A stretch of 64,000 nt of DNA, taken from the NCBI RefSeq assembly GCF_900564155.1, contig NZ_LS999839.1, positions 1,857,097 through 1,921,096 of the forward strand. The letters are read 5' to 3'. Positions 47,091 through 56,390 of this stretch are shown here, in pieces. The notes under the pieces are model-generated. The model searched no databases. It was given only the letters and a program-made list of their open reading frames with translations, and was not told the origin of the DNA. Each line of letters starts with the position of its first letter. Position 1 is the stretch's first letter. The stretch is from Pedobacter schmidteae (GTDB lineage Bacteria; Bacteroidota; Bacteroidia; Sphingobacteriales; Sphingobacteriaceae). A program made the position numbers and the translations under genes.

Positions 47091-48430
47091 TATAATAGCG
47101 ATTTTATATTTCCGTTTGATTTGATTAATTGTATTTCGGCGATTTTATAGTTTAATAGCGCCTGGTTGTAGCTGTTTTGTGCTTCGGTTAAAGAAGTTTC
47201 GGTGTCCAGCAGGTCTGTTAAATTGGCCAGACCATTGTTGTAGTTGTTTTGGGTACTTTTATAGATCTCCTCGGCCAGTCCTACATTTTGTTTTTGTGCT
47301 GTAATGGTGTTTAGACTGTTGCGCAATTGAATTTTAGCATTTTCGTAAGCCATATTCAAAGAGTTTGTAAGTTCACGTCTGTCTTCCTTAGACTTTCTGA
47401 TGTCTACATCGGCCTGACGGATTTTTGAACGGGTCTGGAAACCATTAAAGATAGGCACTCTTAAAGTAAGACCCACCGCTGATGAGCCAAAGCCAATAGC
47501 GGTACGGTTAGAACTCAGGAAGTCAAACCCGCCACTTTGGCTTGAATAAGTGTAGTTTCCTGTTAAAGCCAGGCTAGGGTAGTACTCCGATACATAAGCT
47601 TTGCGCTGCAAGGACAATAATTTGTCCTGGATATCTACAATCTTGATTTCTGTTCGGTTACTTAATGCAACTGAATCAGTAAACTGGGGTAAGCGGGTTA
47701 CTTCTGTAAGCTCCGTTTTAGGTAAGGTAATTTCCGTACTTACCGGCATGCCCATGGCAAATTTTAACTGATTTTCTAATTGGGTAATGAAGTTTAATGT
47801 CTGCTCACGTTGTGTTTGCAGGTTGGTAAGTTTGACCCTGATCCGGTCTACATCAATTTTTTTTGCCAGTCCATTTTCATATTGATTAGCAATGATTTTT
47901 TCTGTGGCTTTTACATTTTTAATGTTGTTGTCTACCACATTTAATTGTTGTCTGTTTACCAATACCTGATAATAATTGTTGGCAACCAGTTCAATGATTT
48001 GTTCTTCGCTATATTGGGCGGTCAGGTTGTAATATTCCTCGCTTGATCTTGCAGCCTGCAGACCTGTAAAAACCGTTTGGTTAAACAATTGCTGAGAAAG
48101 CTGGATCCCGGCAGATGAGTTCCAGGTTTGTCCTAATTTTATAGATTGAGGCTTGTCGCCAAAATTTGCGACCAACTGACCAATAATCGGGTTGTAAGTC
48201 AAGCCAGCATTACCTGTAATTTGTGGCAAAGCCAGGGCCCTTATTTCTTCCGTTTTGTACTTTCCACCATCGATGTCGAGTTTTGCCTTACGCACTTTTG
48301 TGCTATTTTGTAAAGCATAGTTCAACGTCTCTTTCAACGTCAGCACTTGCTGGGCATTTACTGTATTTGATAACAACAATCCCAGTAATAATACCGGAAC
48401 TACTTTTATCTGTTTAATTATTGTGTTCAT
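47090..48430 (-). CDS. TolC-family outer-membrane efflux channel
   Basis: A 446-residue outer-membrane efflux protein with a signal peptide (about 1-26, ending NTVNAQ) and two repeats of the OEP domain rich in long helices: TLKETLNYALQNSTKVRKAK, AYENAKIQLRNSLNTITAQK, and YNNGLANLTDLLDTETSLTE. Part of the tetR-tolC-mfp-rnd operon; 7 bp separate it from the regulator gene. Confidence 0.9.
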   Translation of the reverse strand: MNTIIKQIKVVPVLLLGLLLSNTVNAQQVLTLKETLNYALQNSTKVRKAKLDIDGGKYKTEEIRALALPQITGNAGLTYNPIIGQLVANFGDKPQSIKLGQTWNSSAGIQLSQQLFNQTVFTGLQAARSSEEYYNLTAQYSEEQIIELVANNYYQVLVNRQQLNVVDNNIKNVKATEKIIANQYENGLAKKIDVDRIRVKLTNLQTQREQTLNFITQLENQLKFAMGMPVSTEITLPKTELTEVTRLPQFTDSVALSNRTEIKIVDIQDKLLSLQRKAYVSEYYPSLALTGNYTYSSQSGGFDFLSSNRTAIGFGSSAVGLTLRVPIFNGFQTRSKIRQADVDIRKSKEDRRELTNSLNMAYENAKIQLRNSLNTITAQKQNVGLAEEIYKSTQNNYNNGLANLTDLLDTETSLTEAQNSYNQALLNYKIAEIQLIKSNGNIKSLL

Positions 48431-48437
48431 ATATAGT

Positions 48438-49049
48438 CTATTGTTGTTTTAATCCTTTAATGAATATACTTGAAAGGCTCAGCTGTCTTTCCAGGATATT
48501 TTTCATTTCTTTTTTACTTGGAAACAATTCTTTGTTGCCATGCATGATACATAGCGAGGTGATTCCGGCAAGGCTGTCTAAATACAGCTCAGCAGTTTTG
48601 TAGGCTTCGGCAGGGGCAAGCTCCCCTTTGTCCATCGCAGCTTGAAATATGTCGGCATGAAACTGTATGTTTTTTTCGTGCATTTTCATAAAGTGCCCTT
48701 TCAGCTCATCTGAGTTCAGCGACGAGTCGGGACTGCCGCCCGACAGGTGCAACATATAATACTTTTGAAAAAAACGATGTCTGATCTCCACAAAACCAGC
48801 CATGCAGTCTTCCAGTGACGTTTTTGCCTCCAGATCTTTTTCTACAAGTTCAAAATAATCGTTGAATATTTTTTCAATCACACCCAGCACGAGGCTGTTT
48901 TTATCAGGGAAATAATAATACAGGGAGGGCTTGGATACCGAAAGATCTTCAGCAATTTCATTCATCGTGGTTTTGTTAATCCCATAATGAATGAAACGTT
49001 TTATCGCCCCTTCAATAATTACATCTCTTTTTTTATCTGTCTCTACCAT
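48438..49049 (-). CDS. TetR-family regulator of the efflux operon
   Basis: A 203-residue regulator with the TetR helix-turn-helix at residues about 10-55 (TTMNEIAEDLSVSKPSLYYY) and a helical ligand domain ending FPSKKEMKNILERQL. It is the first gene of the unit that continues with tolC after 7 bp, so it probably represses its own operon and responds to drugs or bile-like compounds. The inverted repeat at 49111-49131 is a candidate binding site. Confidence 0.88.
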   Translation of the reverse strand: MVETDKKRDVIIEGAIKRFIHYGINKTTMNEIAEDLSVSKPSLYYYFPDKNSLVLGVIEKIFNDYFELVEKDLEAKTSLEDCMAGFVEIRHRFFQKYYMLHLSGGSPDSSLNSDELKGHFMKMHEKNIQFHADIFQAAMDKGELAPAEAYKTAELYLDSLAGITSLCIMHGNKELFPSKKEMKNILERQLSLSSIFIKGLKQQ

Positions 49050-49087
49050 TCTACTTTTTTACTTTCTGACTTTTTTATTTCGAGGGT

Positions 49088-49131
49088 CAAAAATACTGCC
49101 ATAATTTTACTTATGGAATTTTAGTCCATAA
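49088..49131 (-). promoter_or_regulatory. Promoter and candidate operator of the efflux operon
   Basis: On the minus strand the -7 box TATTTTTG lies at 49095-49088. Where the -33 element should be there is an inverted repeat TTATGGA-N7-TCCATAA (49111-49131), so a bound repressor would block polymerase. Confidence 0.55.
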
Positions 49132-49163
49132 ATGACCGGAAACTTACAATTGTATGACTGAAT

Positions 49164-49775
49164 TTATACTGTTTTTGGTTTTAAACCTTGCAGGAAGATC
49201 TCTGCAAAAACTTTTTCCTTTAAAAAGATCTTTTTAAACTGCTCTTTTTCAGGGAAAATGTTTTTGTCTTTGGACATGATATTGAAGTGTATACCCGACA
49301 GGGCGTCGAGGAAAATTTCTGTAGTCAGTTTAGGATCTTCTATCTCCAGTTCGCCGCTGGCCACACCACGGGTAAACAAAGATCCGATGATGATGGTTTC
49401 AAATGCCCGGGCTTTGCTGAACTTTTCGTGGAGGTCGTCGGGCAGTTCATTTGCAATAACCTGTGTGGATTCCATCAAGGTATAATATTTCTGAATGAAG
49501 AATTGTCTTTTTTGAAGTAACTTATAGATGCCTTCGGTAGAGGTACTGGTTTTGTCGATAGATTTGACCAGGTCGCGGCTAATAATCTGCATCAGATGTT
49601 CTATGGTGCTGACATAAAGGCTCAGTTTATCAGGAAAATAATAATAAAGTAATGCTTTAGAGAAGGATACATCCTTTGCTATTTCGGTCATAGTGGTTTT
49701 GGATAAACCATAATGAGCAAATCGCTTCAGTGCAGCTTCAATAATGATCCCTTTCTTTTTATCCTGATTTTCCAT
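49164..49775 (-). CDS. Second TetR-family regulator, paralogue of the efflux regulator
   Basis: A 203-residue TetR protein of the same length and layout as its neighbour: KKKGIIIEAALKRFAHYGLS against KKRDVIIEGAIKRFIHYGIN, and TTMTEIAKDVSFSKALLYYY in the helix-turn-helix. I take the start at 49775; an in-frame ATG at 49898 would add 41 residues overlapping the murB promoter region. It is upstream of and on the same strand as the first tetR, 114 bp away, so the two are tandem paralogues that may read different signals for one pump. Confidence 0.85.
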   Translation of the reverse strand: MENQDKKKGIIIEAALKRFAHYGLSKTTMTEIAKDVSFSKALLYYYFPDKLSLYVSTIEHLMQIISRDLVKSIDKTSTSTEGIYKLLQKRQFFIQKYYTLMESTQVIANELPDDLHEKFSKARAFETIIIGSLFTRGVASGELEIEDPKLTTEIFLDALSGIHFNIMSKDKNIFPEKEQFKKIFLKEKVFAEIFLQGLKPKTV

Positions 49776-49870
49776 ATAATAATTACAATTCTTTTTTGAT
49801 ATAGGTTTTAACAAATGTGGTTTGACAATCAATCCAGCCGAAAAATAGGCAAAATTTTTAAATATTGCTT

Positions 49871-49907
49871 TTAACATGTTTATTACAAGTGTTAACAATT
49901 ACATTTG
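49871..49907 (+). promoter_or_regulatory. Candidate murB promoter with inverted repeat
   Basis: TACATTTG at 49900-49907 matches TAnnTTTG, 22 bp before the murB start. An inverted repeat TTAACA-N13-TGTTAA (49871-49895) precedes it; no clear -33 TTTG is seen. Confidence 0.35.
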
Positions 49908-49929
49908 TGCTGTATATCTAATTTTACTT

Positions 49930-50946
49930 ATGTCAATTTTACAGGAAAACGTATCCCTTAAACCATACAATACATTTGGCGTTGCCGTTCGCGCTGCTTT
50001 TTTTGCCGAGGTGTTTGCTGCGGCCGATTTAAAAGTGCTTTTTGACATGTCTGTGGTGCAGCTGCAACCTTTATTGGTGTTGGGTGGGGGAAGCAACCTG
50101 TTGTTTACCAAAGATTTTGATGGTTTGGTTGTGAAGCTGAGTATTCCCGGTATTTCTGCCCGGGTCGAGGGTGATGAGGTATTTGTGACAGCGGGGGCCG
50201 GGGTAGTATGGAATGATTTTGTGAATTATTGCGTTGAACATGGTTTTGCCGGGGTCGAGAATTTAACTCTTATTCCCGGAACGGTTGGTGCTGCGCCTAT
50301 TCAAAATATAGGCGCTTATGGCGTAGAGCTGAAAGATGTTTTTTATTCCTGTACAGCGTATGAAATTGCTACGGGACAGGAACGGATGTTTGATTTTGAC
50401 GATTGCAAATTTGGTTATCGCGACAGTGTTTTTAAAAATGAACTGAAGGGGAAGTACATCATTACTTCGGTGTGTTTTAAGTTGAGCAAAACAGCAAAAA
50501 TAAATACTCAATATGGCGCCATACAGGCTGAGCTGGCACATAGAAAAATTGATACACCAGGCATCGCCGATATCTCGCGCGTGGTAGCCGATATCAGGGT
50601 AAGCAAGCTGCCCGATCCGTCTACGATAGGCAATGCCGGAAGCTTTTTTAAGAACCCGGTTGTAGTAAGTTCCCTGGCAGATGAAGTGATTTTGAAGTTC
50701 CCGGATGCCGTATGGTATCCTGCCCCAAATGATAAAATTAAATTTGCAGCAGGCTGGCTTATAGAGCAATGTGGTTTTAAAGGGAAGGTGGTAGGGCAGA
50801 CCGGTACCTGGAAAAATCAGGCCTTGGTGTTGGTCAACCATGGTGCCGCAACAGGACAGGAAGTGTATAGTTTTTCAGAAGAAATTATCAATACGGTATA
50901 TGCAAAATTTGGTGTGCTTCTGGAAAGAGAAGTAAATGTTCTTTAA
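49930..50946 (+). CDS. murB: UDP-N-acetylenolpyruvoylglucosamine reductase
   Basis: A 338-residue FAD enzyme that makes UDP-N-acetylmuramate. Blocks: LKPYNTFGV, LGGGSNLLF, PGTVGAAPIQNIGAYGVEL, FGYRDSVFK (substrate Arg), NAGSFFKNP (catalytic Ser), and a final EREV with the catalytic Glu. Length and the extra loop fit type I MurB (E. coli-like). The start at 49930 puts MSILQENVSLKPYNTFG at the N-terminus; a longer frame opens at 49876 but adds an unlikely leader. Confidence 0.94.
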   Translation: MSILQENVSLKPYNTFGVAVRAAFFAEVFAAADLKVLFDMSVVQLQPLLVLGGGSNLLFTKDFDGLVVKLSIPGISARVEGDEVFVTAGAGVVWNDFVNYCVEHGFAGVENLTLIPGTVGAAPIQNIGAYGVELKDVFYSCTAYEIATGQERMFDFDDCKFGYRDSVFKNELKGKYIITSVCFKLSKTAKINTQYGAIQAELAHRKIDTPGIADISRVVADIRVSKLPDPSTIGNAGSFFKNPVVVSSLADEVILKFPDAVWYPAPNDKIKFAAGWLIEQCGFKGKVVGQTGTWKNQALVLVNHGAATGQEVYSFSEEIINTVYAKFGVLLEREVNVL

Positions 50947-50947
50947 G

Positions 50948-50977
50948 ATAGGGCTGTTTGGTATTGCCAGCCCCTAT
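50948..50977 (+). other. Stem-loop after murB
   Basis: ATAGGGCTG pairs with CAGCCCCTAT with one bulged C. No U-run follows, so it is a weak terminator at most. Confidence 0.35.
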
Positions 50978-51114
50978 TATCAATTTCTTAACATAAAAAC
51001 GGTTTTTTTGGTACATATCTTGTATAGGATTTGTTATGTATTATTAAACAAATTTTGAGCGCCACTCACTCAATACATGTTTGTTTGTTTTTTTAACCCC
51101 TAAATTAAAAGACT

Positions 51115-51645
51115 ATGACAAAAAATGAGTTCAACTTACAATTACACGACCATTCAGGATCTTTACAGTCGTTTGCCTTAAACTTCACGAAAGACATTGA
51201 AGATGCGAATGATTTGGTGCAGGACACCATGTTGAAGGCGGTTACCTATTACGGTAAATTTAAAGAAGGAACCAATTTGAAGGGATGGTTGTTTACAATT
51301 ATGAAGAACACCTTCATTAATAATTACAGGCGTTTGGTAAAAACAAATGCGTTGATTACAAAGTCGGATGATATTTCGTCTGCAAACCTGCATTATAGTG
51401 CCACAAAAAATACCAGTGAAAGTAAATTTGTAATTGGTGATATCCATAAAGCATTGTCAATGTTGCAACCTGAATACTATGTTCCTTTTGTGAAATATTT
51501 TGAGGGATATAAATATCATGAGATTGCCGAAATGCTGGAGATTCCAATAGGAACAGTGAAAACAAGGATCCATGTCGCTCGTCAAATCCTTAAAAAATAC
51601 CTGAAAACCTATTCAAAAGATATTCTTGGAGCAGAAATGGTGTAA
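51115..51645 (+). CDS. ECF-type sigma-70 family RNA polymerase sigma factor
   Basis: A 176-residue sigma factor: region 2 covers FTKDIEDANDLVQDTMLKAV and NLKGWLFTIMKNTFINNYRR; region 4 is SMLQPEYYVPFVKYFEGYKY and AEMLEIPIGTVKTRIHVARQ. No anti-sigma factor is next to it, as for many stand-alone Bacteroidota ECF genes, so its control must be elsewhere. It is monocistronic with a terminator directly after. Confidence 0.9.
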   Translation: MTKNEFNLQLHDHSGSLQSFALNFTKDIEDANDLVQDTMLKAVTYYGKFKEGTNLKGWLFTIMKNTFINNYRRLVKTNALITKSDDISSANLHYSATKNTSESKFVIGDIHKALSMLQPEYYVPFVKYFEGYKYHEIAEMLEIPIGTVKTRIHVARQILKKYLKTYSKDILGAEMV

Positions 51646-51666
51646 AATCAATTTTGTTCCAATCGC

Positions 51667-51704
51667 AAAAAAAAGGTACGTTCTGAGGAAGGTGCCTTTT
51701 TTTG
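51667..51704. terminator. Bidirectional terminator between sigma factor and SMP-30 genes
   Basis: A-run plus GGTAC / GGTGCC plus T-run, an imperfect stem with U-run on each strand, between convergent genes. Confidence 0.7.
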
Positions 51705-51718
51705 TTTAATCTGCTGCT

Positions 51719-52621
51719 TTATTGTTGTTCAAAGAAATTTGCTTTGACACCTTTTACCCCAGGCTTTAATGCAAAAAGCCCGCCGCTGTGCGGATATTTT
51801 TTTAAATCTTCTTCGTTTTGTTGTGTGCGTGCGGTGGTGATGTAAAGGGTGTCTAACGCTTCGCTCCCAAATGCACAGGAGGTCACATTTTTTGCGTCAA
51901 CCGCTACTTTGCTGAGCAGCTCGCCGGTTTCAGGATTCCATCTGCCTACGCAGTAGCCTCCCCATATGGCAATCCATAACATTCCTTCGGCATCAATGGT
52001 AGCGCCATCCGGATAACCTATTTCTTTTGGAACATTGATCACCACGCGGGGGTTGGATATTTGTCCTGTTTTATTGTTGTATGTGTAGGCTGTAACTTTA
52101 TAGGTGGGGGTATCTATATAATACATTGTTTTTTTGTCGGCCGACCATACAATCCCGTTGGAATTGGTGATTCCTTTTTGCATGGTATATATAGCGTAGT
52201 CGCGGTCTACCCGATATAAAGCTGCCGATTGTTCATCTCCCATGGTGCCAACCCAAAAGCGTCCCGAAGGGTCGCATTTACCATCGTTAAAGCGGTTGCC
52301 GGTCAAATGGTTTTCCGGATTGGCCTGAATAAGCGTCAGTTGATGGTTAGATAGCTGGTAATCGTAAATTCCATCTTTTAAGGCTACTAAAAGTGCTCCT
52401 TTGCTTGTCGGGACAACAGTGCTGATATTTTTTCCTGGAAACGAATATTCGCTGATGCCTGATGAAGGACTGAGCCAATGCAACTGGCCCAGTTCAATGT
52501 CTACCCAGTATAGTCGCTGTGCCTGGTAATCCCATATGGCTCCTTCCCCCAGCATGCAACGGGAATCGAGTAATAGATTGGCCTTTGATGATGTTTCGGA
52601 AGGGGTGGCTGAACTGGGCAT
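51719..52621 (-). CDS. SMP-30/gluconolactonase-family protein
   Basis: A 300-residue six-bladed propeller lactonase. Metal-site residues of the family are in LGEGAIWD (Glu), ITNSNGIVW (Asn) and GYPDGATID (Asp); GNRFNDGKCDPSGRFWVGTM is the typical substrate-loop block. It opens the lactone rings of sugar acids, which would fit catabolism of oxidised or uronic sugars. It has no signal peptide, so it is cytoplasmic. It is divergent from the susC gene and has a GTATAC half-site upstream, suggesting shared regulation. Confidence 0.88.
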   Translation of the reverse strand: MPSSATPSETSSKANLLLDSRCMLGEGAIWDYQAQRLYWVDIELGQLHWLSPSSGISEYSFPGKNISTVVPTSKGALLVALKDGIYDYQLSNHQLTLIQANPENHLTGNRFNDGKCDPSGRFWVGTMGDEQSAALYRVDRDYAIYTMQKGITNSNGIVWSADKKTMYYIDTPTYKVTAYTYNNKTGQISNPRVVINVPKEIGYPDGATIDAEGMLWIAIWGGYCVGRWNPETGELLSKVAVDAKNVTSCAFGSEALDTLYITTARTQQNEEDLKKYPHSGGLFALKPGVKGVKANFFEQQ

Positions 52622-52868
52622 TAGGCTGAGTTTTTTATTTACTGATTTTGTATTGGACTAATGTATACTTTTTTGTTGTTATTTGGTTTACATAGTTTTG
52701 CTGTGTGAAGGGTGTAGGTCGAGCTAAGTTGATCCTTTTGCTGCGTTGTTTTATGTTTTTTGGAATTTTATTTTTGCTTAGGCTTTGATTTTTAAATGAT
52801 TAATAGGTTGATGTGTCTTGTGCTGCACTGGTTTTATTAGAGAATAAAAAAATCAATAAAATTATTTT

Positions 52869-52897
52869 GTTTACAAAAAAAGTATATATTTGTATAC
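52869..52897 (+). promoter_or_regulatory. Promoter/operator of the first susC gene
   Basis: Inverted repeat GTTTACAAA-N11-TTTGTATAC. The -7 box TATATTTG (52885-52892) overlaps the right arm and a TTG at 52867-52869 lies 15 bp before it. The same arrangement recurs at 62106-62134. Confidence 0.65.
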
Positions 52898-53084
52898 ATA
52901 TATACTTAACCAAATATTTTTTAGCAGCTGTTCGGCTGTCAGTTGATACAGACTAACACAATACACACAATAAATGTTTTCCGTAATTGAATACTCCGGT
53001 AATCCGGAATTGAATGTGAGGGGGTAAATTAGTTTAACCAAAAAAGGGAGGGATATGATTAACAATTAGACCAAATATTATAGG

Positions 53085-53146
53085 ACTCATCTGGTGGTCG
53101 CTCAAATGTACATTTTTATATTTGAGCTGGTGCCGGACGGATGAGT
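53085..53146 (+). promoter_or_regulatory. Nested hairpin in the susC leader
   Basis: Outer arms ACTCATC (53085-53091) and GATGAGT (53140-53146) enclose an inner stem CTCAAAT/ATTTGAG (53101-53107 and 53120-53126). It ends 48 bp before the ATG and could control translation or mRNA stability. Confidence 0.5.
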
Positions 53147-53194
53147 TGAACCACCGATTTAATCATTTAGTTTTAATCATTTAAATAAAAATAT

Positions 53195-56100
53195 ATGGGT
53201 TTTAAAATTCATATTGGAAATGGGGCTGGTGTCCTGTTCCGCGCAGTCACTTTCAGGGCGGGGGCTCGTGGTGCCTTTGTGCTCCCCTTGTCTTGTTTAA
53301 TTGTGATCAATTTGTTTAACGCTCAGGCTTCGGCCGCAGGCTACTCTCGTGCCGCTGTTTCCAATATGTCTCATGCCCATGTTGTAGGTAATGCTGTTTT
53401 TAATGCCGAAAATATTGCGTTGCAGGCGATCAGTGTAAGTGGTACGGTGACAGATGATAATGGTGTTCCTTTGCCTGGTGTGGCGGTTAGGGTGTTGGGG
53501 ACTTCCCTTGCCACGGCCACTGATGGAAATGGCCGTTACCAGTTTAAAGACCTTGCGGAGGGGGCTGTACTTAGCTTTAAAATGATCGGCTACATTGCAC
53601 AGGAAGTAAAAGTAACCAGGGCCCAGATTAATGTGAGTTTACAAACAGATATCAAGACATTGAACGAGGTGGTCATTACCGACGGTTACCGGGTTACCAC
53701 GCTTGCGGCCAACACCAGTGCCATTAGCTCCATTAAGGGGAATGTGACCGAAAATAAACCGTATTCTACGTTCGGGCAGGTGTTGCAGGGGCAAATAGCA
53801 GGTTTAGTGGCACCAAGCACCAGCGGACAACCGGGGGCTAATGTGGATATCCGGATCAGGGGGCTGGGCTCGCTGTCGCTAAACTCTAATCCACTGATTG
53901 TAATTGACGGAATGATTGTAAACTCGGGGAAACTGGGTTACAACTCTACCACGGCCAATGCATTGGCTGGGTTAAACCAAAATGATATTGATAGCTATGA
54001 TGTGCTTAAAGATGCTGCAGCGACAGCTTTGTATGGTTCCAGGGGCGCTAATGGGGTAATCCTGATTACCACTAAAAGAGGAAAAAGTGGCAAAACACAG
54101 ATCCGGGTAGATGCAGAGTATGGCTCTTCGAAAGCAATGGATAATCCGGATGCCGGTAAGGCGCTAAATGCGGATGACTATGCGGTGCTGTTCAGGGAAG
54201 CCCTGACCAACGCTGGTAATACGCCTGCCCAGGTAGACGCCGCTGCATTAAGCTATGGATTAAATAGTGGGAAAAGTAACAATTGGTATGATCTGGTCAC
54301 CAGAACGGGCAGGCAGCAACAATACAATGTGAGTATGAACGGAGGAACGGAAAAGACAAAACTCTTTGCTTCTGCCGGCTATTTTCAACAAGAGGCAACT
54401 ACCATTGCTTCTGATTTAAAAAGAATATCAGGCTTGTTTAATTTCGACCACGAGATTAGTAAAAGATTTCAATTTACCGGAGGGATTAATTTCTCAAATG
54501 TAGGGCAGAATACGCCCTACGGGACTCAGTTTTCGGGTAGCCCAACCTGGGCGTCGCGTGTTTTAAGGCCTTTTCAACTGGCTTATAACGACGATGGTTC
54601 GATTAATACTGCTACATCGGGAAATACTAATTTTCCGGGCGTTTATAATCCTTTGTGGATTGCAGCTCACGACAATAAATATTTGTCCCAAACTCGTGTA
54701 TTGGGCAACACCAAACTCAAATGGAACATATGGGATAAATTAAATTATACCAGTTATCTCAGTATCGACTACAATACGCTGGAAGAAACCTTGTTTCTGA
54801 ATCCGGTGATGGGTGATGGGGCAGGACTTAAAGGACGTAGTAAAAATTATTATACCCGTTACTTTAACTGGTTGGCACGTAACCAGGTAGATTATCGCTA
54901 TGACATCAATGGTCAGCAGGATTTTTATGTAACCGCTGCTTTAGGATATGAGGCCCAGCGCTCTAAGGAGTATTTGCTGGCTGCCGATGGTTATGGTTTT
55001 CCTTCTGCGCAATCTGAATTGACGGCGCTCACTAATGCGGCCACGCCGAATGGAACTTTTGGCCAGTACAGCAATTATACTTTTAATTCGGTGTATGCGC
55101 TTGCTGATGTGAATTTTAAAAATAAATATGCTTTAAGTGCTTCTGTAAGAAGAGACGGCTCGTCCAGGTTTCCGACCAAAAATCAGGATGCCTATTTTTA
55201 TTCTGTAGGCGGTACCTGGAATGTGCATCAGGAAGACTTCTTTAAAAAGCAGCATATCATGTCTTCTTTAAAACTAAGATCGTCTTACGGTACTACAGGT
55301 AATGCCAATATGACCAATTATTCGTGGGTGCCGCAGGCAAGCTATAGTAGTGCTTATAGTTATGCTGGTTATACCGGTCAGCAATACACTACCAGTGGTA
55401 ATATCGATTTACGCTGGGAAACCTCCAAAAAATTTGATGCCGGTATAGATATGGGATTTGCGGATGACAGGTTTATGCTTACCGTTGACTACTATTATAA
55501 CAACATTTATGGACTGATCCGCAATGTTCCTACTTCGCTGACTACAGGCTTTTCTTCGGTAGGTAAAAATATTGGTGCCATGGCCAATAAGGGCTGGGAG
55601 TTTACCCTGAAGGGCGACTTGTTGAGGCTGAACGACTTTAAATGGTATACCAACCTTAACGCAGCTTTCAATAAAAATGAAATTACCCGCTTGCCTGCCA
55701 ATACACCTTTGCAAAATGGCTCATTCTATTTGAAAGAGGGTTATGGCTTTAATGTCTACTATATGAAAGAATTTGCCGGGGTAGATCCTCAGAATGGCGA
55801 TGCTTTATTTTATGTAGATGAAAGCCGTGCTGCAACAACCAATAGAATTGCCGATGCAAAATTGATTTTACAGGATAAACAGGCGATCCCTAAGGTGACA
55901 GGTGGTTTCAATAATACTTTTTCTTATAAAGGGGTGAGTTTAAGTGTGGATGTGAACTATAACCTGGGGTATTGGGTAACCAGTGCTGCCGATATTTATT
56001 TTACCAATGCCTCTCAGTACCTGTTTAATAAGTATCAGTATATTTTTGATCACAGGTGGACAACAGTTGGCCAGGTGACGGATGTTCCTAAGTATGCAAC

Positions 56101-56380
56101 AAATGCCAACAATGATCCTTCTACAAGTACTTATCGTTTATACCGTGGTGATCATATTCGTTTGAGGAACATTAGCCTGGGTTATGATTTTAAGAACATT
56201 GCCTTGTTTAAGCAATTGGGGCTGAGCAAAGTTTTTGTTTACGGAAGGGCAACCAATTTGGGGACCATAACTTTTGACAAGCGATTGCCAATTGACCCTG
56301 AAGTAGGTTATTCTGGTTTTGACGATCAGGATATGCTGCAATACAAAACATTCACTTTTGGTATTAATGTCGGACTTTAA
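53195..56380 (+). CDS. SusC/RagA-family TonB-dependent outer-membrane transporter
   Basis: A 1061-residue SusC protein. After an export leader with an unusually long, basic n-region (hydrophobic core about 28-48, ending ASAAG) come a CarboxypepD_reg-like domain (ISVSGTVTDDNGVPLPGVAV, about 80-160), a plug with DVLKDAAATALYGSRGANG, and a 22-strand barrel ending KTFTFGINVGL. It imports oligosaccharides with its SusD lid, whose gene starts 10 bp downstream. No separate signal-transducing N-terminal (STN) domain is seen, so control is not through a linked anti-sigma factor. Confidence 0.92.
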   Translation: MGFKIHIGNGAGVLFRAVTFRAGARGAFVLPLSCLIVINLFNAQASAAGYSRAAVSNMSHAHVVGNAVFNAENIALQAISVSGTVTDDNGVPLPGVAVRVLGTSLATATDGNGRYQFKDLAEGAVLSFKMIGYIAQEVKVTRAQINVSLQTDIKTLNEVVITDGYRVTTLAANTSAISSIKGNVTENKPYSTFGQVLQGQIAGLVAPSTSGQPGANVDIRIRGLGSLSLNSNPLIVIDGMIVNSGKLGYNSTTANALAGLNQNDIDSYDVLKDAAATALYGSRGANGVILITTKRGKSGKTQIRVDAEYGSSKAMDNPDAGKALNADDYAVLFREALTNAGNTPAQVDAAALSYGLNSGKSNNWYDLVTRTGRQQQYNVSMNGGTEKTKLFASAGYFQQEATTIASDLKRISGLFNFDHEISKRFQFTGGINFSNVGQNTPYGTQFSGSPTWASRVLRPFQLAYNDDGSINTATSGNTNFPGVYNPLWIAAHDNKYLSQTRVLGNTKLKWNIWDKLNYTSYLSIDYNTLEETLFLNPVMGDGAGLKGRSKNYYTRYFNWLARNQVDYRYDINGQQDFYVTAALGYEAQRSKEYLLAADGYGFPSAQSELTALTNAATPNGTFGQYSNYTFNSVYALADVNFKNKYALSASVRRDGSSRFPTKNQDAYFYSVGGTWNVHQEDFFKKQHIMSSLKLRSSYGTTGNANMTNYSWVPQASYSSAYSYAGYTGQQYTTSGNIDLRWETSKKFDAGIDMGFADDRFMLTVDYYYNNIYGLIRNVPTSLTTGFSSVGKNIGAMANKGWEFTLKGDLLRLNDFKWYTNLNAAFNKNEITRLPANTPLQNGSFYLKEGYGFNVYYMKEFAGVDPQNGDALFYVDESRAATTNRIADAKLILQDKQAIPKVTGGFNNTFSYKGVSLSVDVNYNLGYWVTSAADIYFTNASQYLFNKYQYIFDHRWTTVGQVTDVPKYATNANNDPSTSTYRLYRGDHIRLRNISLGYDFKNIALFKQLGLSKVFVYGRATNLGTITFDKRLPIDPEVGYSGFDDQDMLQYKTFTFGINVGL

Positions 56381-56390
56381 TTACATCGAA

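Larger units (their letters stand above)
52622..53194. other. Long regulatory region between the lactonase and first susC gene
   Basis: 573 bp without a gene. Contents: a GTATAC half-site near the lactonase start (52663-52668), the susC promoter/operator (52869-52897), and a leader of about 290 nt with a purine-rich GGGAGGG followed by a four-codon ORF (53055-53069, MINN) and nested hairpins (53085-53146). Confidence 0.7.

Noticed and set aside
49776-49898. Longer start for the second TetR protein
   Set aside because: The additional 41 residues have no counterpart in the paralogue and would run through the divergent murB promoter region; the start at 49775 gives equal lengths of 203 residues.
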